Assembly (NCBI RefSeq): GCF_025907915.1
Contig: NZ_JAPAAF010000010.1
Location: forward strand, 62,001-126,000
Length of the DNA: 64,000 nt
From: Gaoshiqia sediminis
Lineage (GTDB): Bacteria; Bacteroidota; Bacteroidia; Bacteroidales; Prolixibacteraceae
Reading direction: 5' to 3'
The notes under the pieces are model-generated. The model searched no databases. It was given only the letters and a program-made list of their open reading frames with translations, and was not told where the DNA came from. Below, piece by piece: positions 25,113 to 34,517 of the stretch. Made by a program: the position numbers and the translations under genes. Position 1 is the first letter of the stretch; every line of letters begins with the position of its first letter.

Positions 25113-26321
25113 ATGTCGTTGAAACGAATATTGCTATTGGACCGCAACTATTTTCCGGCTGCCCAGCTGTTTCTGAGCCTCAGCCTGATGTTTGGCACCT
25201 GGGTGGTGTACATTCCTTCCATCACCCAAAAACTGAACATGAGCAAAGGAGATTTGGGCATCGCCTTGTTTGCCGCTGCTGTTGGTTCGCTGATTTCCAT
25301 TTACATCGGCAAAAAACTGGTGGTCCGTTTTGGTGAAGGGAAACTTGCCCTGGGCGGCGTACTGGGAATGACCCTGTTTATTTTTAGCTACTTCCTGGCC
25401 ACTTCCTTTTTACAGTTGACCGTGCTGATGTTTTTCTTCGGATTGACCAGCGGAATCCTGCAGATTGGGCTGAACACGGTGGTTTCGACCCTTGAAAAGC
25501 GCGATAAAATTTCCATCATGTCATCCTGCCACGGCTACTTCAGCTTGGGCGGATTGTTTGCCGCAGGCTTTGGTACCGTCCTGCTCATCTTGCTGAACAA
25601 TCCGGTATTGCATATCAGCCTGGCAGCCCTGAGTGTTGTATTATTACAAATTTTCACTTACAAGAAATTTATTTCCCTGAAATCGTCGGTTGAACAAGTC
25701 ATCACCGCCAATAAACAGCCTGGCCGGTTGAATCCCCGCTTGCTTGCCCTGGCCGTAATCGCGGTGGCAACGATGGTAGCCGAAGGCGCCATAGCCGATT
25801 GGAGCAGCCTTTACCTGCGCGATGTGGCGCTGGTCCCCGAAACGCAATTAGGCCTCGGGTATGCTGGTTTTTCACTCACCATGACGCTGGGCCGCTTTGT
25901 TGGCGATCATTTCAGCCAACGCTTTGGGCCATGGCAAATCCTGCTGAATGGTTTTGTGATCAGCATCCTGGGTTTCGGCTTTGTCCTTGTGGCACAGCCT
26001 ATGGCAACACTCATCGGATTCGCGTTGGTAGGTGCCGGTTTCTCCATCATTGTTCCCGAAGCCTATCGCCTCTCCACTCAAATCGATGGGATCAGCCCCT
26101 CAAACGGAATTGCTTTCATGGCCGGTTCAGCCTATCTCGGATTTTTGGGTGGCCCGGTTGCCCTGGGAGCAATCGCCGAAAAATCAGGGCTCCATACCAG
26201 TTTTGTATTTATCATGGCACTGGCCATTGTGGGCCTGGCAACTACGTTTTTTGTCTGGCTGAAGCTTTTTGTTCCAATCAAACTTAATCTTTTACGCATT
26301 TTCGTCCGTAACAAAGCCTGA
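25113..26321 (+). CDS. MFS transporter (YbjJ-like)
   Basis: This 402-residue protein has twelve hydrophobic segments and belongs to the major facilitator superfamily. The closest pattern I recognise is the YbjJ-type subgroup: FGTWVVYIPSITQKLNMSKGDLG near the start and FGLTSGILQIGLNTVVSTLEKR at about 110. The substrate is unknown; sugars or drug-like compounds are both possible. It stands alone after the creD terminator and 74 bases before the FG-GAP lipoprotein gene, with which it may be co-transcribed. A weak -7 box (TATTTTCG) lies upstream near 25018-25026. Confidence 0.83.
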   Translation: MSLKRILLLDRNYFPAAQLFLSLSLMFGTWVVYIPSITQKLNMSKGDLGIALFAAAVGSLISIYIGKKLVVRFGEGKLALGGVLGMTLFIFSYFLATSFLQLTVLMFFFGLTSGILQIGLNTVVSTLEKRDKISIMSSCHGYFSLGGLFAAGFGTVLLILLNNPVLHISLAALSVVLLQIFTYKKFISLKSSVEQVITANKQPGRLNPRLLALAVIAVATMVAEGAIADWSSLYLRDVALVPETQLGLGYAGFSLTMTLGRFVGDHFSQRFGPWQILLNGFVISILGFGFVLVAQPMATLIGFALVGAGFSIIVPEAYRLSTQIDGISPSNGIAFMAGSAYLGFLGGPVALGAIAEKSGLHTSFVFIMALAIVGLATTFFVWLKLFVPIKLNLLRIFVRNKA

Positions 26322-26395
26322 CACGAGCAAAAACCACTTCCCCGGCTGAAGAAAGATTTGTATTTTTAGCATCACCTTACTAAAAATACAACTCC

Positions 26396-28450
26396 ATGAA
26401 ACCAGGAACCGTCCACCCGCTACTAGCAATCATCCTCAGCCTGATTATTTCCTCATGCCAGCCGGAGGCCCGGCAAGTTGTTCTCTTGGATGAAAACTTT
26501 TCGCAGCAGCACCCCGGTCCGTTGCTGACCGATATTGGCGCTCACACCGAATATCACTACCTGCCCGAAGCCCGTCCCCGCTCCAACTGGGTGGTGTCAA
26601 CCTTCCGCTACAACCTCCCGGCATCGTGGGAAATCCGCTCCATCGATAATAACCGGAAAATGATGGTGCAACATGCCACTAACCACAATTCTCACTGGCA
26701 TCCGATGGTAATTACCGGTTCGCCGTTCTGGACCAACTACACGCTGGAAGCCGAATTTAAACCGGGAAACTCCAGCAACCGCAACGGGATGGTTTTTCGC
26801 TACCGTAACGACCGTTGCTATTATTTTCTGGGACTGGAAGACGAAGTGATCGTGTTGATGAAAGTGAACCATGCCACCGGTTTCCGCCAGCCTGATGAAA
26901 CAATCCTTGCCAAAACATATTACAGTCCGCTTTCAGAAGAACCAGTTCATCTGAAAGTTACGGTGAATGAGTCTCAAATCACCGTGTACTTGCCTGACGA
27001 GCAGGTCTGGGAGATACAGGACGCAACCTTTGCCGCGGGAAAAATTGGCTTGCTTTCGGATTCATACACCGAGTTCTATTCGGTAAAAGTGAGTACCGAC
27101 AAAAGAAATTTTCGCGAAACACAGCAAAATGAACTCGCTTTCAAGCAGGAACAGGACAGCCTGATCGCACAAAACCCCAAAATGGTGATGTACAAAAAAA
27201 CGTACCTGGCAGATTTTGGCGTGGGCCGCAATCTGCGTTTTGGCGATTTGAACGGTGATGGCAAAGTGGATATTTTGTTAGGGCAAGTGGTCCACCATGG
27301 CCCCAAAGACCGCAATAGCGAACTCAGTTGCCTCACGGCCCTCACCTTCGACGGACAAATCCTCTGGCAACAAGGAAGTCCTGACCCCTGGAAAACCGAT
27401 CTGACAAACGATGTTGCCTTTCAGATACACGACATCGACCAGGATGGGAAAAATGAAGTGATTTACACGATGAACCAGGAAATTATTATTGCCGAAGGAG
27501 CTACCGGGAAAATCCTGAAGAAAGCCCCTACCCCGCCCACTCCGGGCGGAAAGCCCATGGAATCGGGGCACAACAGTTTCCCGCGCATTTTGGGCGACTG
27601 CATCTATTTTCTCGATTTGCAGGGAAAAGGGTACGCCAGCGATTTCATCCTGAAAGACCGCTACCAGTACCTGTGGGCCTACGATGCCAACCTGCGGCAA
27701 CTGTGGAACAACAAATGCCGCACCGGCCACTACCCGTTTGCCTTTGATACAGATAGCGATGGAAAAGACGAATTATTGATGGGGTATTCCCTGTTCGACC
27801 ATGATGGCACGATGCTCTGGAGCCTGGACGATCAGCTTTCGGACCATGCCGATGGCGTGGCCATTGTTCGTCTGGGTGAAAATGAAGACCCTCAGATTGT
27901 TTGTGCCGCCAGCGACGAAGGGATGTTTTTTGCTGACCTGAATGGCCGGATTACCAAACATCACTACATTGGGCATGTTCAAAATCCCGCTATGGCCAAT
28001 TTCCGCGACGACCTGCCCGGGCTGGAAACCGTTTCCATCAACTTTTGGGGCAACCAGGGTATCATCCATCTTTTTGATAAAGAGGGTAATATCTACCATG
28101 ATTTTGAGCCCAACCAATACGGCAGCATGTGCCTCCCGCTAAACTGGACCGGCAAAACCGAAGAATTTTTCGTCCTGAATGCCAATGCAGCCGAAGGCGG
28201 CGCCTGGAATGGCTACGGGCGAAAAGTACTCGAATTCCCTGACGACGGCCACCCGGACAGGTGTTATGCCGTGCTCGACATTACCGGCGACTGCCGCGAC
28301 GAGATTGTAGTTTGGGACACCAACCAATTATGGGTGTACACACAGGATGATAACCCCTTGCTTCAAGAAAATTTGTACAACCCCAAACGCAACCCACTGT
28401 ATAATTATTCAAACTATCAGGCTACTATTTCGACAGAAATACCACGATAG
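26396..28450 (+). CDS. secreted lipoprotein with LamG-like and FG-GAP propeller domains
   Basis: The 684-residue protein starts with a lipoprotein signal ending at Cys22 (LIISSC). Residues about 70-215 look like a concanavalin/LamG-type jelly roll (FWTNYTLEAEFKPGNSSNRNG). Residues about 255-670 hold FG-GAP/VCBS calcium-binding repeats (FGDLNGDGKVDI, IHDIDQDGKNEV, FDTDSDGKDEL, DITGDCRDEIVV), as in a beta-propeller. The C-terminus (LWVYTQDDNP through NPLYNYSNYQ) recalls rhamnogalacturonan lyases of family PL11, so a polysaccharide-active role at the cell surface is plausible. I cannot prove catalysis. A pectin role would fit the hexuronate genes 4 kb upstream. Confidence 0.75.
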   Translation: MKPGTVHPLLAIILSLIISSCQPEARQVVLLDENFSQQHPGPLLTDIGAHTEYHYLPEARPRSNWVVSTFRYNLPASWEIRSIDNNRKMMVQHATNHNSHWHPMVITGSPFWTNYTLEAEFKPGNSSNRNGMVFRYRNDRCYYFLGLEDEVIVLMKVNHATGFRQPDETILAKTYYSPLSEEPVHLKVTVNESQITVYLPDEQVWEIQDATFAAGKIGLLSDSYTEFYSVKVSTDKRNFRETQQNELAFKQEQDSLIAQNPKMVMYKKTYLADFGVGRNLRFGDLNGDGKVDILLGQVVHHGPKDRNSELSCLTALTFDGQILWQQGSPDPWKTDLTNDVAFQIHDIDQDGKNEVIYTMNQEIIIAEGATGKILKKAPTPPTPGGKPMESGHNSFPRILGDCIYFLDLQGKGYASDFILKDRYQYLWAYDANLRQLWNNKCRTGHYPFAFDTDSDGKDELLMGYSLFDHDGTMLWSLDDQLSDHADGVAIVRLGENEDPQIVCAASDEGMFFADLNGRITKHHYIGHVQNPAMANFRDDLPGLETVSINFWGNQGIIHLFDKEGNIYHDFEPNQYGSMCLPLNWTGKTEEFFVLNANAAEGGAWNGYGRKVLEFPDDGHPDRCYAVLDITGDCRDEIVVWDTNQLWVYTQDDNPLLQENLYNPKRNPLYNYSNYQATISTEIPR

Positions 28451-28568
28451 CAATCATTTACACTAACAAGCAGATGGCGGGTAACGTAAATTTGACCTGA
28501 GATGCAAGGCTGAAAAGAAAAATAAATGTAATTTCGCACAATTTTTTAACGCAAAAAGCTGGCACATC

Positions 28569-30065
28569 ATGGCAAAATACTCGAATGAAGTTTCAAGAAC
28601 CTTTAGTGAATATCTGCTGATCCCGGGCCTGACCGATAAAAACTGCAATCCATCAAATGTATCGTTAAAAACGCCGCTGGTAAGTTTCAAAAAGGGCGAA
28701 CAGCCTGCCATGGAATTGAACATCCCGTTTGTTTCGGCCATCATGCAGTCGGTGTCAGACCACAACATGGCCATAGCCCTGGCTCGCAACGGTGGATTGT
28801 CGTTCATTTTCGGGTCGCAACCCATCGAAACGCAGGCAGAAATGGTGCGCAAAGTGAAAAAATTCAAAGCGGGTTATGTTGAAAGCGATTCGAACCTCAC
28901 CCCGGAACACACACTTCAGGATGTGCTGGAGCTGGTGAAAAAAACAGGCCACGCTACGCTGGGGATCACCGAAGACGGCAGCCCCAACGGAAAACTGCTA
29001 GGCATTGTCACCGGCCGCGATTACCGCCCCAGCCGCGATGCGCTGGACAAGAAAGTGAAAGAGTTCATGACTCCGTTCAACAAACTGATTACCGGAAAAC
29101 TGGGCATCAGCCTGAACGAGGCCAATGATATTATTTGGGACAATAAGTTGAACAGCCTGCCGATTATCGACGAAGAGCAAAATTTGCACTTCTTCGTTTT
29201 CCGCAAAGACTACGAAAGCCACAAAGAACACCCGTACGAATTTTCGGATGCCAATAAAAAGCTGATGGTGGGCGCCGGGATTAATAGCCGCGACTACAAA
29301 GAGCGGGTTCCCGCCCTGGTAAACGCCGGAGCTGATGTGCTTTGTGTAGATTCGTCCGACGGCTTTTCTGCCTGGCAGCGCGAAACAATTGAATACATCA
29401 AGAAAGAATATAACGGAACGGTCCGCGTAGGAGCCGGCAACGTAGTTGACCGCGATGGCTTCCTGTACCTGGCCGAAGCCGGTGCCGATTTCATTAAAGT
29501 GGGAATTGGCGGTGGTTCTATCTGTATCACCCGCGAGCAAAAAGGAATTGGCCGCGGACAAGCAACATCCATTATTGAAGTGGCTGCCGCCCGCGACGAA
29601 TACTTTGAAAAAACCGGTACGTATATTCCTATTTGTTCGGATGGCGGTATTGTGCAGGATTACCACATGGTGCTTGCCCTGGCCATGGGCGCCGATTTCC
29701 TGATGATGGGCCGCTACTTTGCCCGTTTCGATGAAAGCCCCACCCGCAAGCTGATGGTGAACAACCGCTATGTGAAAGAATACTGGGGCGAGGGCTCGAA
29801 CCGTGCCCGCAACTGGCAGCGCTACGACATGGGTGGCAGCGAAAACCTGAAATTTGAAGAAGGGGTTGACAGTTACGTACCGTACGCCGGGAAACTGAAA
29901 GACAACCTGGACATCACCCTGGGCAAGATCAAATCAACCATGTGCAGCTGTGGCTCCATCACTATTCCCGAATTGAAAGAAAAGGCAAAGATTACGCTCG
30001 TATCGGCAACCAGCATTGTTGAAGGCGGCGCACACGATGTGATCCTGAAGGATGCAAACATGTAA
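28569..30065 (+). CDS. guaB: IMP dehydrogenase
   Basis: GuaB oxidises IMP to XMP with NAD, the first committed step to GMP. The 498 residues show the barrel start [22 protein letters not shown], a CBS pair (about 95-225), [15 protein letters not shown], the catalytic Cys loop [42 protein letters not shown], and the flap [14 protein letters not shown] with the Arg-Tyr pair. The Cys loop and flap are of the type known from Tritrichomonas foetus and some bacteria, not the E. coli form (GPGSICTTR). A terminator shared with the convergent gene follows. Confidence 0.95.
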   Translation: MAKYSNEVSRTFSEYLLIPGLTDKNCNPSNVSLKTPLVSFKKGEQPAMELNIPFVSAIMQSVSDHNMAIALARNGGLSFIFGSQPIETQAEMVRKVKKFKAGYVESDSNLTPEHTLQDVLELVKKTGHATLGITEDGSPNGKLLGIVTGRDYRPSRDALDKKVKEFMTPFNKLITGKLGISLNEANDIIWDNKLNSLPIIDEEQNLHFFVFRKDYESHKEHPYEFSDANKKLMVGAGINSRDYKERVPALVNAGADVLCVDSSDGFSAWQRETIEYIKKEYNGTVRVGAGNVVDRDGFLYLAEAGADFIKVGIGGGSICITREQKGIGRGQATSIIEVAAARDEYFEKTGTYIPICSDGGIVQDYHMVLALAMGADFLMMGRYFARFDESPTRKLMVNNRYVKEYWGEGSNRARNWQRYDMGGSENLKFEEGVDSYVPYAGKLKDNLDITLGKIKSTMCSCGSITIPELKEKAKITLVSATSIVEGGAHDVILKDANM

Positions 30066-30083
30066 ACAAACATCTTCCATATA

Positions 30084-30123
30084 AAAAAATCCCGGCTCTT
30101 CTGAAGTCCGGGATTTTTTTTTT
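30084..30123. terminator. bidirectional terminator between guaB and rubredoxin-fusion gene
   Basis: An A run, ATCCCGG, a short loop, CCGGGAT and a long T run make a symmetric hairpin that can end both convergent genes. Confidence 0.85.
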
Positions 30124-30134
30124 ATTTCTGCAAA

Positions 30135-30890
30135 TCAGATTTTTTTGAAATACTCTTTCGTCGCATTGCAAATCGGACAACGGTAATCTTCCGGCAACTC
30201 TTCAAAGGGGGTTCCCGGTGGGATATCCCGGGTAGGATTCCCTTTTTCAGGATCGTACACATACCCGCAAATCACACACACACGCGGCGCTGCCTCCGGC
30301 TTTTGTGGTCCACCTTCCACATGGACAGGTTCTTCTGCTTCAGCTTGCAATTGCGAATCCACGGTCTTCTCTGCCTCCAGTTTTTCCCGTTCCAAATAGG
30401 TTGGCGAATTTTTGGGCGACAGCATCTTGTATTTTTCCCGGTAATCGGCATAGGTTAGCGGCTCTTCATCCAACAGCAGGTCACTGTCAACTACTTCGCC
30501 AATAATCAGCCAGTGCGATCCCAAATCACTCACTTCCTTCACTTCACAATCAAACCAGGCAACGGATTCATCCAATACAATTGGCACACCGGTTTTTGCA
30601 GTCGTGAGATTCCGATTGGCAAACTTATCAATGTCGCTGCCCGACATAAAACCAAAATCACCGATCAACTTTACATCGAGTTCTTTCTTCAACACGGAAA
30701 TGGAAAAAGCCCCGGCATGTCGGATGACACTGGCGCTTTCATTATTTTTATGACAGGAAATGGCCACCAGCGGAGGTTGCGAAGTAACCTGAAAAACCGT
30801 GTTGGCAATATACCCGGCCTTTTTCCCTTCAAACGCCGAAGCCACCAGGTAAAGTCCGTAGGATAATTTATGGAAAGCATGTAGTTTCAT
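30135..30890 (-). CDS. flavin reductase-rubredoxin fusion
   Basis: This 251-residue protein joins an FMN-binding flavin reductase domain (about 1-165, starting [18 protein letters not shown]) through a charged linker (about 170-200) to a C-terminal rubredoxin ([13 protein letters not shown] and [11 protein letters not shown], the four Cys ligands of one iron). Such high-molecular-weight rubredoxins pass electrons from NAD(P)H to flavodiiron proteins for O2 or NO reduction in anaerobes. A flavodiiron protein is encoded 20 kb away at 50433, its probable partner. No signal peptide is present. Confidence 0.9.
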   Translation of the reverse strand: MKLHAFHKLSYGLYLVASAFEGKKAGYIANTVFQVTSQPPLVAISCHKNNESASVIRHAGAFSISVLKKELDVKLIGDFGFMSGSDIDKFANRNLTTAKTGVPIVLDESVAWFDCEVKEVSDLGSHWLIIGEVVDSDLLLDEEPLTYADYREKYKMLSPKNSPTYLEREKLEAEKTVDSQLQAEAEEPVHVEGGPQKPEAAPRVCVICGYVYDPEKGNPTRDIPPGTPFEELPEDYRCPICNATKEYFKKI

Positions 30891-30961
30891 ACGCCGGAAT
30901 TTTGATGAATGCCTATAAAGTTGTCAATATTTTCATCAACATGCAAACTACGGCAAAGGCA

Positions 30962-30989
30962 AAAGTCTAAAGTCAAAAGGGGAAAGGGC
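30962..30989. repeat. heptad tandem repeat tract
   Basis: Four units AAAGTCT, AAAGTCA, AAAGGGG, AAAGGGC with a 7-base period, in the region between the divergent rubredoxin-fusion and C69 peptidase genes. The rest of this 278-base intergenic region shows only the promoter noted at 31127. Confidence 0.6.
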
Positions 30990-31126
30990 ATTTAAAATTT
31001 CGGGGCACATAAGAACAACCTGCAATATTGACAAGACATCTCCCCTCCAAAAAATAAACAATCTGAGCTTTCTCATAGTTATTCCTATTGATTATCCCCT
31101 TTTTTAGCAGTTCGCAACGGAATGTT

Positions 31127-31134
31127 TATCTTTG
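31127..31134 (+). promoter_or_regulatory. -7 box upstream of C69 peptidase
   Basis: TATCTTTG fits TAnnTTTG and lies 34 bases before the ATG at 31169. No good TTTG box is visible at the expected distance. Confidence 0.45.
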
Positions 31135-31168
31135 CTTTCATGCTGAAAAACTTAAAACAAATAGCATA

Positions 31169-32851
31169 ATGATCAGAAAAATAAGTTTCTTACTACTAGC
31201 CGCCACGCTTGCGGCGGGGCAGGTACTGGCCTGCACCAATTTCTTAATTACCAAAGGCGCCTCGGCCGATGGTTCAACCATGATTACTTACGCGGCCGAC
31301 TCGCACACGCTGTACGGCGAATTATACTACCAACCGGCCATGGATTACCCGGAAGGGGCCATGCGCGACATCTACGAATGGGACACCGGCAAATTCATGG
31401 GACTCATTCCCCAGGTTGCCCACACCTACAGCGTGGTTGGAAACATAAACGAACATCAGGTTGCGATTGGTGAAACCACCTATGGCGGACGAAAGGAACT
31501 GGCCACTCAGGAAGGCGCGATTATGGACTACGGAAGCCTGATTTACGTGGCCCTGCAACGGGCAAAAACCGCCCGCGAAGCCATTGAGGTGATGACCAAC
31601 CTGGTTGAAGAATTTGGTTACGCCAGCTCGGGCGAATCTTTTTCCATTTCAGACCCGCACGAAGTTTGGATCCTGGAGATGATTGGCAAGGGTGAGGGTG
31701 AAAAAGGGGCAGTTTGGGTGGCCGTTCGTGTTCCGGACGGTTACATCAGCGGACATGCCAACCAGGCCCGCATCACAACCTTCCCGTTTAACGATCCGGA
31801 CAACTGCCTGTATTCAAAAGATGTTATTTCCTTTGCCCGTGAAAAAGGCTGGTTCGAAGGGAAAAACAAGGATTTCAGCTTTTCGGACGTATATGCTCCC
31901 GTAGATTTTGGTGGCGCCCGTTTTTGCGAGGCCCGCGTTTGGGCCGGCTTCAATAAGGTTGCGGCAGGCATGGAACAATACACCGAATACGCAAAAGGGC
32001 TGATTGAACATACCGGCGAAAATAATTTTGCCAGCAACCGCATGCCCTTGTGGATCAAGCCTGACAAAAAACTGACAGTAAAAGATGTGATGGAAATGAT
32101 GCGCGACCACTTTGAAGGCACGGAACTGGATATGACCCAGGATATTGGCGCCGGACCGCACAAATTACCCTACCGATGGAGAAACCTGACATGGACTGTT
32201 GATTCGGTGGAATATTGCAACGAACGGGCCATCTCCACCCAGCAAACCGGCTTTTCGTTTGTAACCCAGTCACGCTCCTGGTTGCCCGGCCCCATTGGCG
32301 GCATTATCTGGTTTGGGGTTGACGATACCTACAGCACTTGCTATGTTCCCATGTACTGCGGAGTCACCGAAATACCCGAATGTTTCCGTGAAGGCAACGG
32401 CGACATGCTCACCTATTCCGAAACTTCCGCTTTCTGGGTGTTTAATGCGGTGACCAACTTTGCGTACCTGCGCTACGATGCCATGATTGAGCATATCCGC
32501 GATTTACAGGGGCAGCTGGAAGGCAGATACATCGCCTACACCCCGGCTATCGACCAGGCAGCCAAAATGCTTTACGACAAAGAAGGTGCGGCTAAAGCCC
32601 GGGAATTCCTGACCACGTATTCGGCCAATGAAGCTAATAACATGACCGCCGAATGGAAAAAATTGTTCCAATATCTGCTCATCAAGTACATCGATGGGAA
32701 TGTGAAGAAAGAAGAGAACGGGCAGTTTGTCCGCAACGAATATGGGTTGCCGGCGAGCCCCGATTTTCCGGGTTATCCGGAATGGTGGTACGAAGCTATC
32801 GCCAAAAGCACCGGCTCCCATTTAAAAGTAATTGGCGGAGCCGGACACTAA
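31169..32851 (+). CDS. C69 family dipeptidase
   Basis: This 560-residue protein is a peptidase of family C69 (U34 dipeptidases), N-terminal nucleophile hydrolases that cleave dipeptides. I chose the ATG at 31169 because it gives a clear signal peptide (MIRKISFLLLAATLAAGQVLA) followed directly by Cys22, the expected nucleophile, in CTNFLITKGASADGS. Further family segments are GETTYGGRKEL and GYISGHANQARITTF. After signal cleavage Cys22 would be the free N-terminus, so the enzyme is probably periplasmic. It is flanked by short intergenic regions and appears to be a single-gene unit. Confidence 0.92.
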   Translation: MIRKISFLLLAATLAAGQVLACTNFLITKGASADGSTMITYAADSHTLYGELYYQPAMDYPEGAMRDIYEWDTGKFMGLIPQVAHTYSVVGNINEHQVAIGETTYGGRKELATQEGAIMDYGSLIYVALQRAKTAREAIEVMTNLVEEFGYASSGESFSISDPHEVWILEMIGKGEGEKGAVWVAVRVPDGYISGHANQARITTFPFNDPDNCLYSKDVISFAREKGWFEGKNKDFSFSDVYAPVDFGGARFCEARVWAGFNKVAAGMEQYTEYAKGLIEHTGENNFASNRMPLWIKPDKKLTVKDVMEMMRDHFEGTELDMTQDIGAGPHKLPYRWRNLTWTVDSVEYCNERAISTQQTGFSFVTQSRSWLPGPIGGIIWFGVDDTYSTCYVPMYCGVTEIPECFREGNGDMLTYSETSAFWVFNAVTNFAYLRYDAMIEHIRDLQGQLEGRYIAYTPAIDQAAKMLYDKEGAAKAREFLTTYSANEANNMTAEWKKLFQYLLIKYIDGNVKKEENGQFVRNEYGLPASPDFPGYPEWWYEAIAKSTGSHLKVIGGAGH

Positions 32852-32919
32852 TAGGCAAACAATTAATTTTTAGGCACATTCCGACCGATTATTTATTTCA
32901 ACATAAATGAAAGGAAAGT

Positions 32920-32949
32920 TTTGAACCTATCTGATTTTTATTAATTTTG
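32920..32949 (+). promoter_or_regulatory. rplS promoter
   Basis: TTTG (32920-32923), 18 bases, TAATTTTG (32942-32949) match the Bacteroidota consensus well. The leader to the ATG is about 60 bases. Confidence 0.75.
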
Positions 32950-33012
32950 CGCAAAATTTTTGCAATCTCTTACACGCGAAAATGTGTAATATTGCCCTAA
33001 AACTTAAAGAAA

Positions 33013-33360
33013 ATGGATTTAATAAAAGTAGCAGAAAACGCGTTCGCCGTTGAAAGTAACCTGCCTAAATTTGGCGCCGGCGATACCATTACTGTTCACT
33101 ACAAAATCAAGGAAGGAAGCAAGGAACGTATCCAGGATTTCCGCGGTGTAGTGATTCAGGTAAAAGGAACAGGCGTTACCAAAACATTTACGGTTCGTAA
33201 AATGTCAGGCAACGTTGGTGTTGAAAGAATTTTTCCGGCTTCTTCCCCATTCATTGATGGTGTTGAAATCAATAAAAAAGGTAGCGTACGTCGCAAACGT
33301 ATTTTTTACCTGCGTGGTCTTACCGGCAAAAAAGCCAGGATCAAAGAAAAACGAGTTTAA
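33013..33360 (+). CDS. rplS: 50S ribosomal protein L19
   Basis: L19 lies at the 30S-50S interface of the ribosome. The 115-residue length and the motifs FGAGDTITVHYKIKEGSKER, FRGVVIQVKG, TFTVRKMS and VERIFPASSPFIDG are typical. It has its own promoter and terminator and is not next to trmD or rpsP, so it appears to be a single-gene unit, which is common in Bacteroidota. Confidence 0.98.
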   Translation: MDLIKVAENAFAVESNLPKFGAGDTITVHYKIKEGSKERIQDFRGVVIQVKGTGVTKTFTVRKMSGNVGVERIFPASSPFIDGVEINKKGSVRRKRIFYLRGLTGKKARIKEKRV

Positions 33361-33382
33361 GAAAAAACTTGACCATACGAAG

Positions 33383-33410
33383 AAGGCCTCCAAATTGGAG
33401 GCTTTTTTTT
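33383..33410 (+). terminator. rplS terminator
   Basis: GCCTCCAA and TTGGAGGC form a tight hairpin followed by eight T. Confidence 0.9.
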
Positions 33411-33491
33411 ATCACTTTCCTAAAATATTTCTTGATAAAAATCAACGATTGTTAGGCATAATTACGGTTATTTTGCTAAAAAAAGAAGGTC

Positions 33492-34415
33492 ATGGCATTC
33501 CTCCAAAAAGAAAAACTTTTTACCCTGAAATGGTTCCGGGACTACAGCTACATCACTCTTGGTGCATTCATCCTGGCAGTTGGTTTTGTGTACTTTATTT
33601 CACCACATAAAATTGTGCCCGGCGGCGTGTATGGCATTGCCATCGTGGTTCACTATCTCACCCAAGGACTGTTCTCATTTTGGCCGGATGGAATTCCGAT
33701 TGGTTTGTTCGGTCTGATCCTGAATATTCCGCTCACCATTGCGGGCATCAAAATACTGGGGCCGCGGTTTGGCGTAAAAACAGTAGTGGGCTTTGTACTG
33801 TCTTCCGTTTTTATGGACCTAATCACGTACCTGCGCGAGGATGGCGATGCGCCCCTGGTGCCCGATGTACTGCTTTCCTGCGTGTTTGGCGGCGTACTCA
33901 TCGGTTTTGCCCTCGGGCTCATTTTCAAGTCGCGGGCCACTTCGGGCGGCTCCGACATTATTGCCATGATCATTGCCAAATACACCGGCATGCAGCTCGG
34001 GCAGCTCATGATTTATGTCGATTCGGCCATCGTACTGCTGGGGCTGGCTGCCTTTCAGGATTGGCAAATTCCACTTTATTCGTGGCTGGTAATTTACATC
34101 ACCGGCAAAGCCATCGACATTACCCTGGAAGGGGCAGATTACAACAAGGCACTGTTTATAATTTCCGACAAACACGAGGAAATAAAAGAAAAGTTACTGA
34201 TAGATCTGGAACGCGGCGGCACGTACCTGCAAGGCAGGGGCATGTTTACCGGCGAAGACAAACAAATTATTTACACCGTGGTCAGCAGGCGCGAAGTAGC
34301 TATTCTCGAGCAATTTATCAGCCAGATCGATCCGGATGCGTTCATTACCATCATGGACACCCGCGAGATCCTGGGCGAAGGGTTCCAATCCCTGAAAATA
34401 AAATTGGACTCCTGA
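33492..34415 (+). CDS. YitT family membrane protein
   Basis: The 307-residue protein has about five membrane segments (from YSYITLGAFILAVGFVYFI to PLYSWLVIYITGKAIDI, about 17-215) and a C-terminal soluble DUF2179 domain (about 225-300, with GRGMFTGEDKQIIYTVVSRREVA). This is the YitT (DUF161 plus DUF2179) architecture. The function is not established. It stands between rplS and the patatin gene without tight coupling to either. Confidence 0.9.
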   Translation: MAFLQKEKLFTLKWFRDYSYITLGAFILAVGFVYFISPHKIVPGGVYGIAIVVHYLTQGLFSFWPDGIPIGLFGLILNIPLTIAGIKILGPRFGVKTVVGFVLSSVFMDLITYLREDGDAPLVPDVLLSCVFGGVLIGFALGLIFKSRATSGGSDIIAMIIAKYTGMQLGQLMIYVDSAIVLLGLAAFQDWQIPLYSWLVIYITGKAIDITLEGADYNKALFIISDKHEEIKEKLLIDLERGGTYLQGRGMFTGEDKQIIYTVVSRREVAILEQFISQIDPDAFITIMDTREILGEGFQSLKIKLDS

Positions 34416-34517
34416 AAGTTCGGGCATGATTAAACAACACCCAAAGCCTATCATCTTTGCGCCTAATTTTATAAATTTGGTGTTCACACCAAAATAGACA
34501 TAAAATACTTCCGGGCC

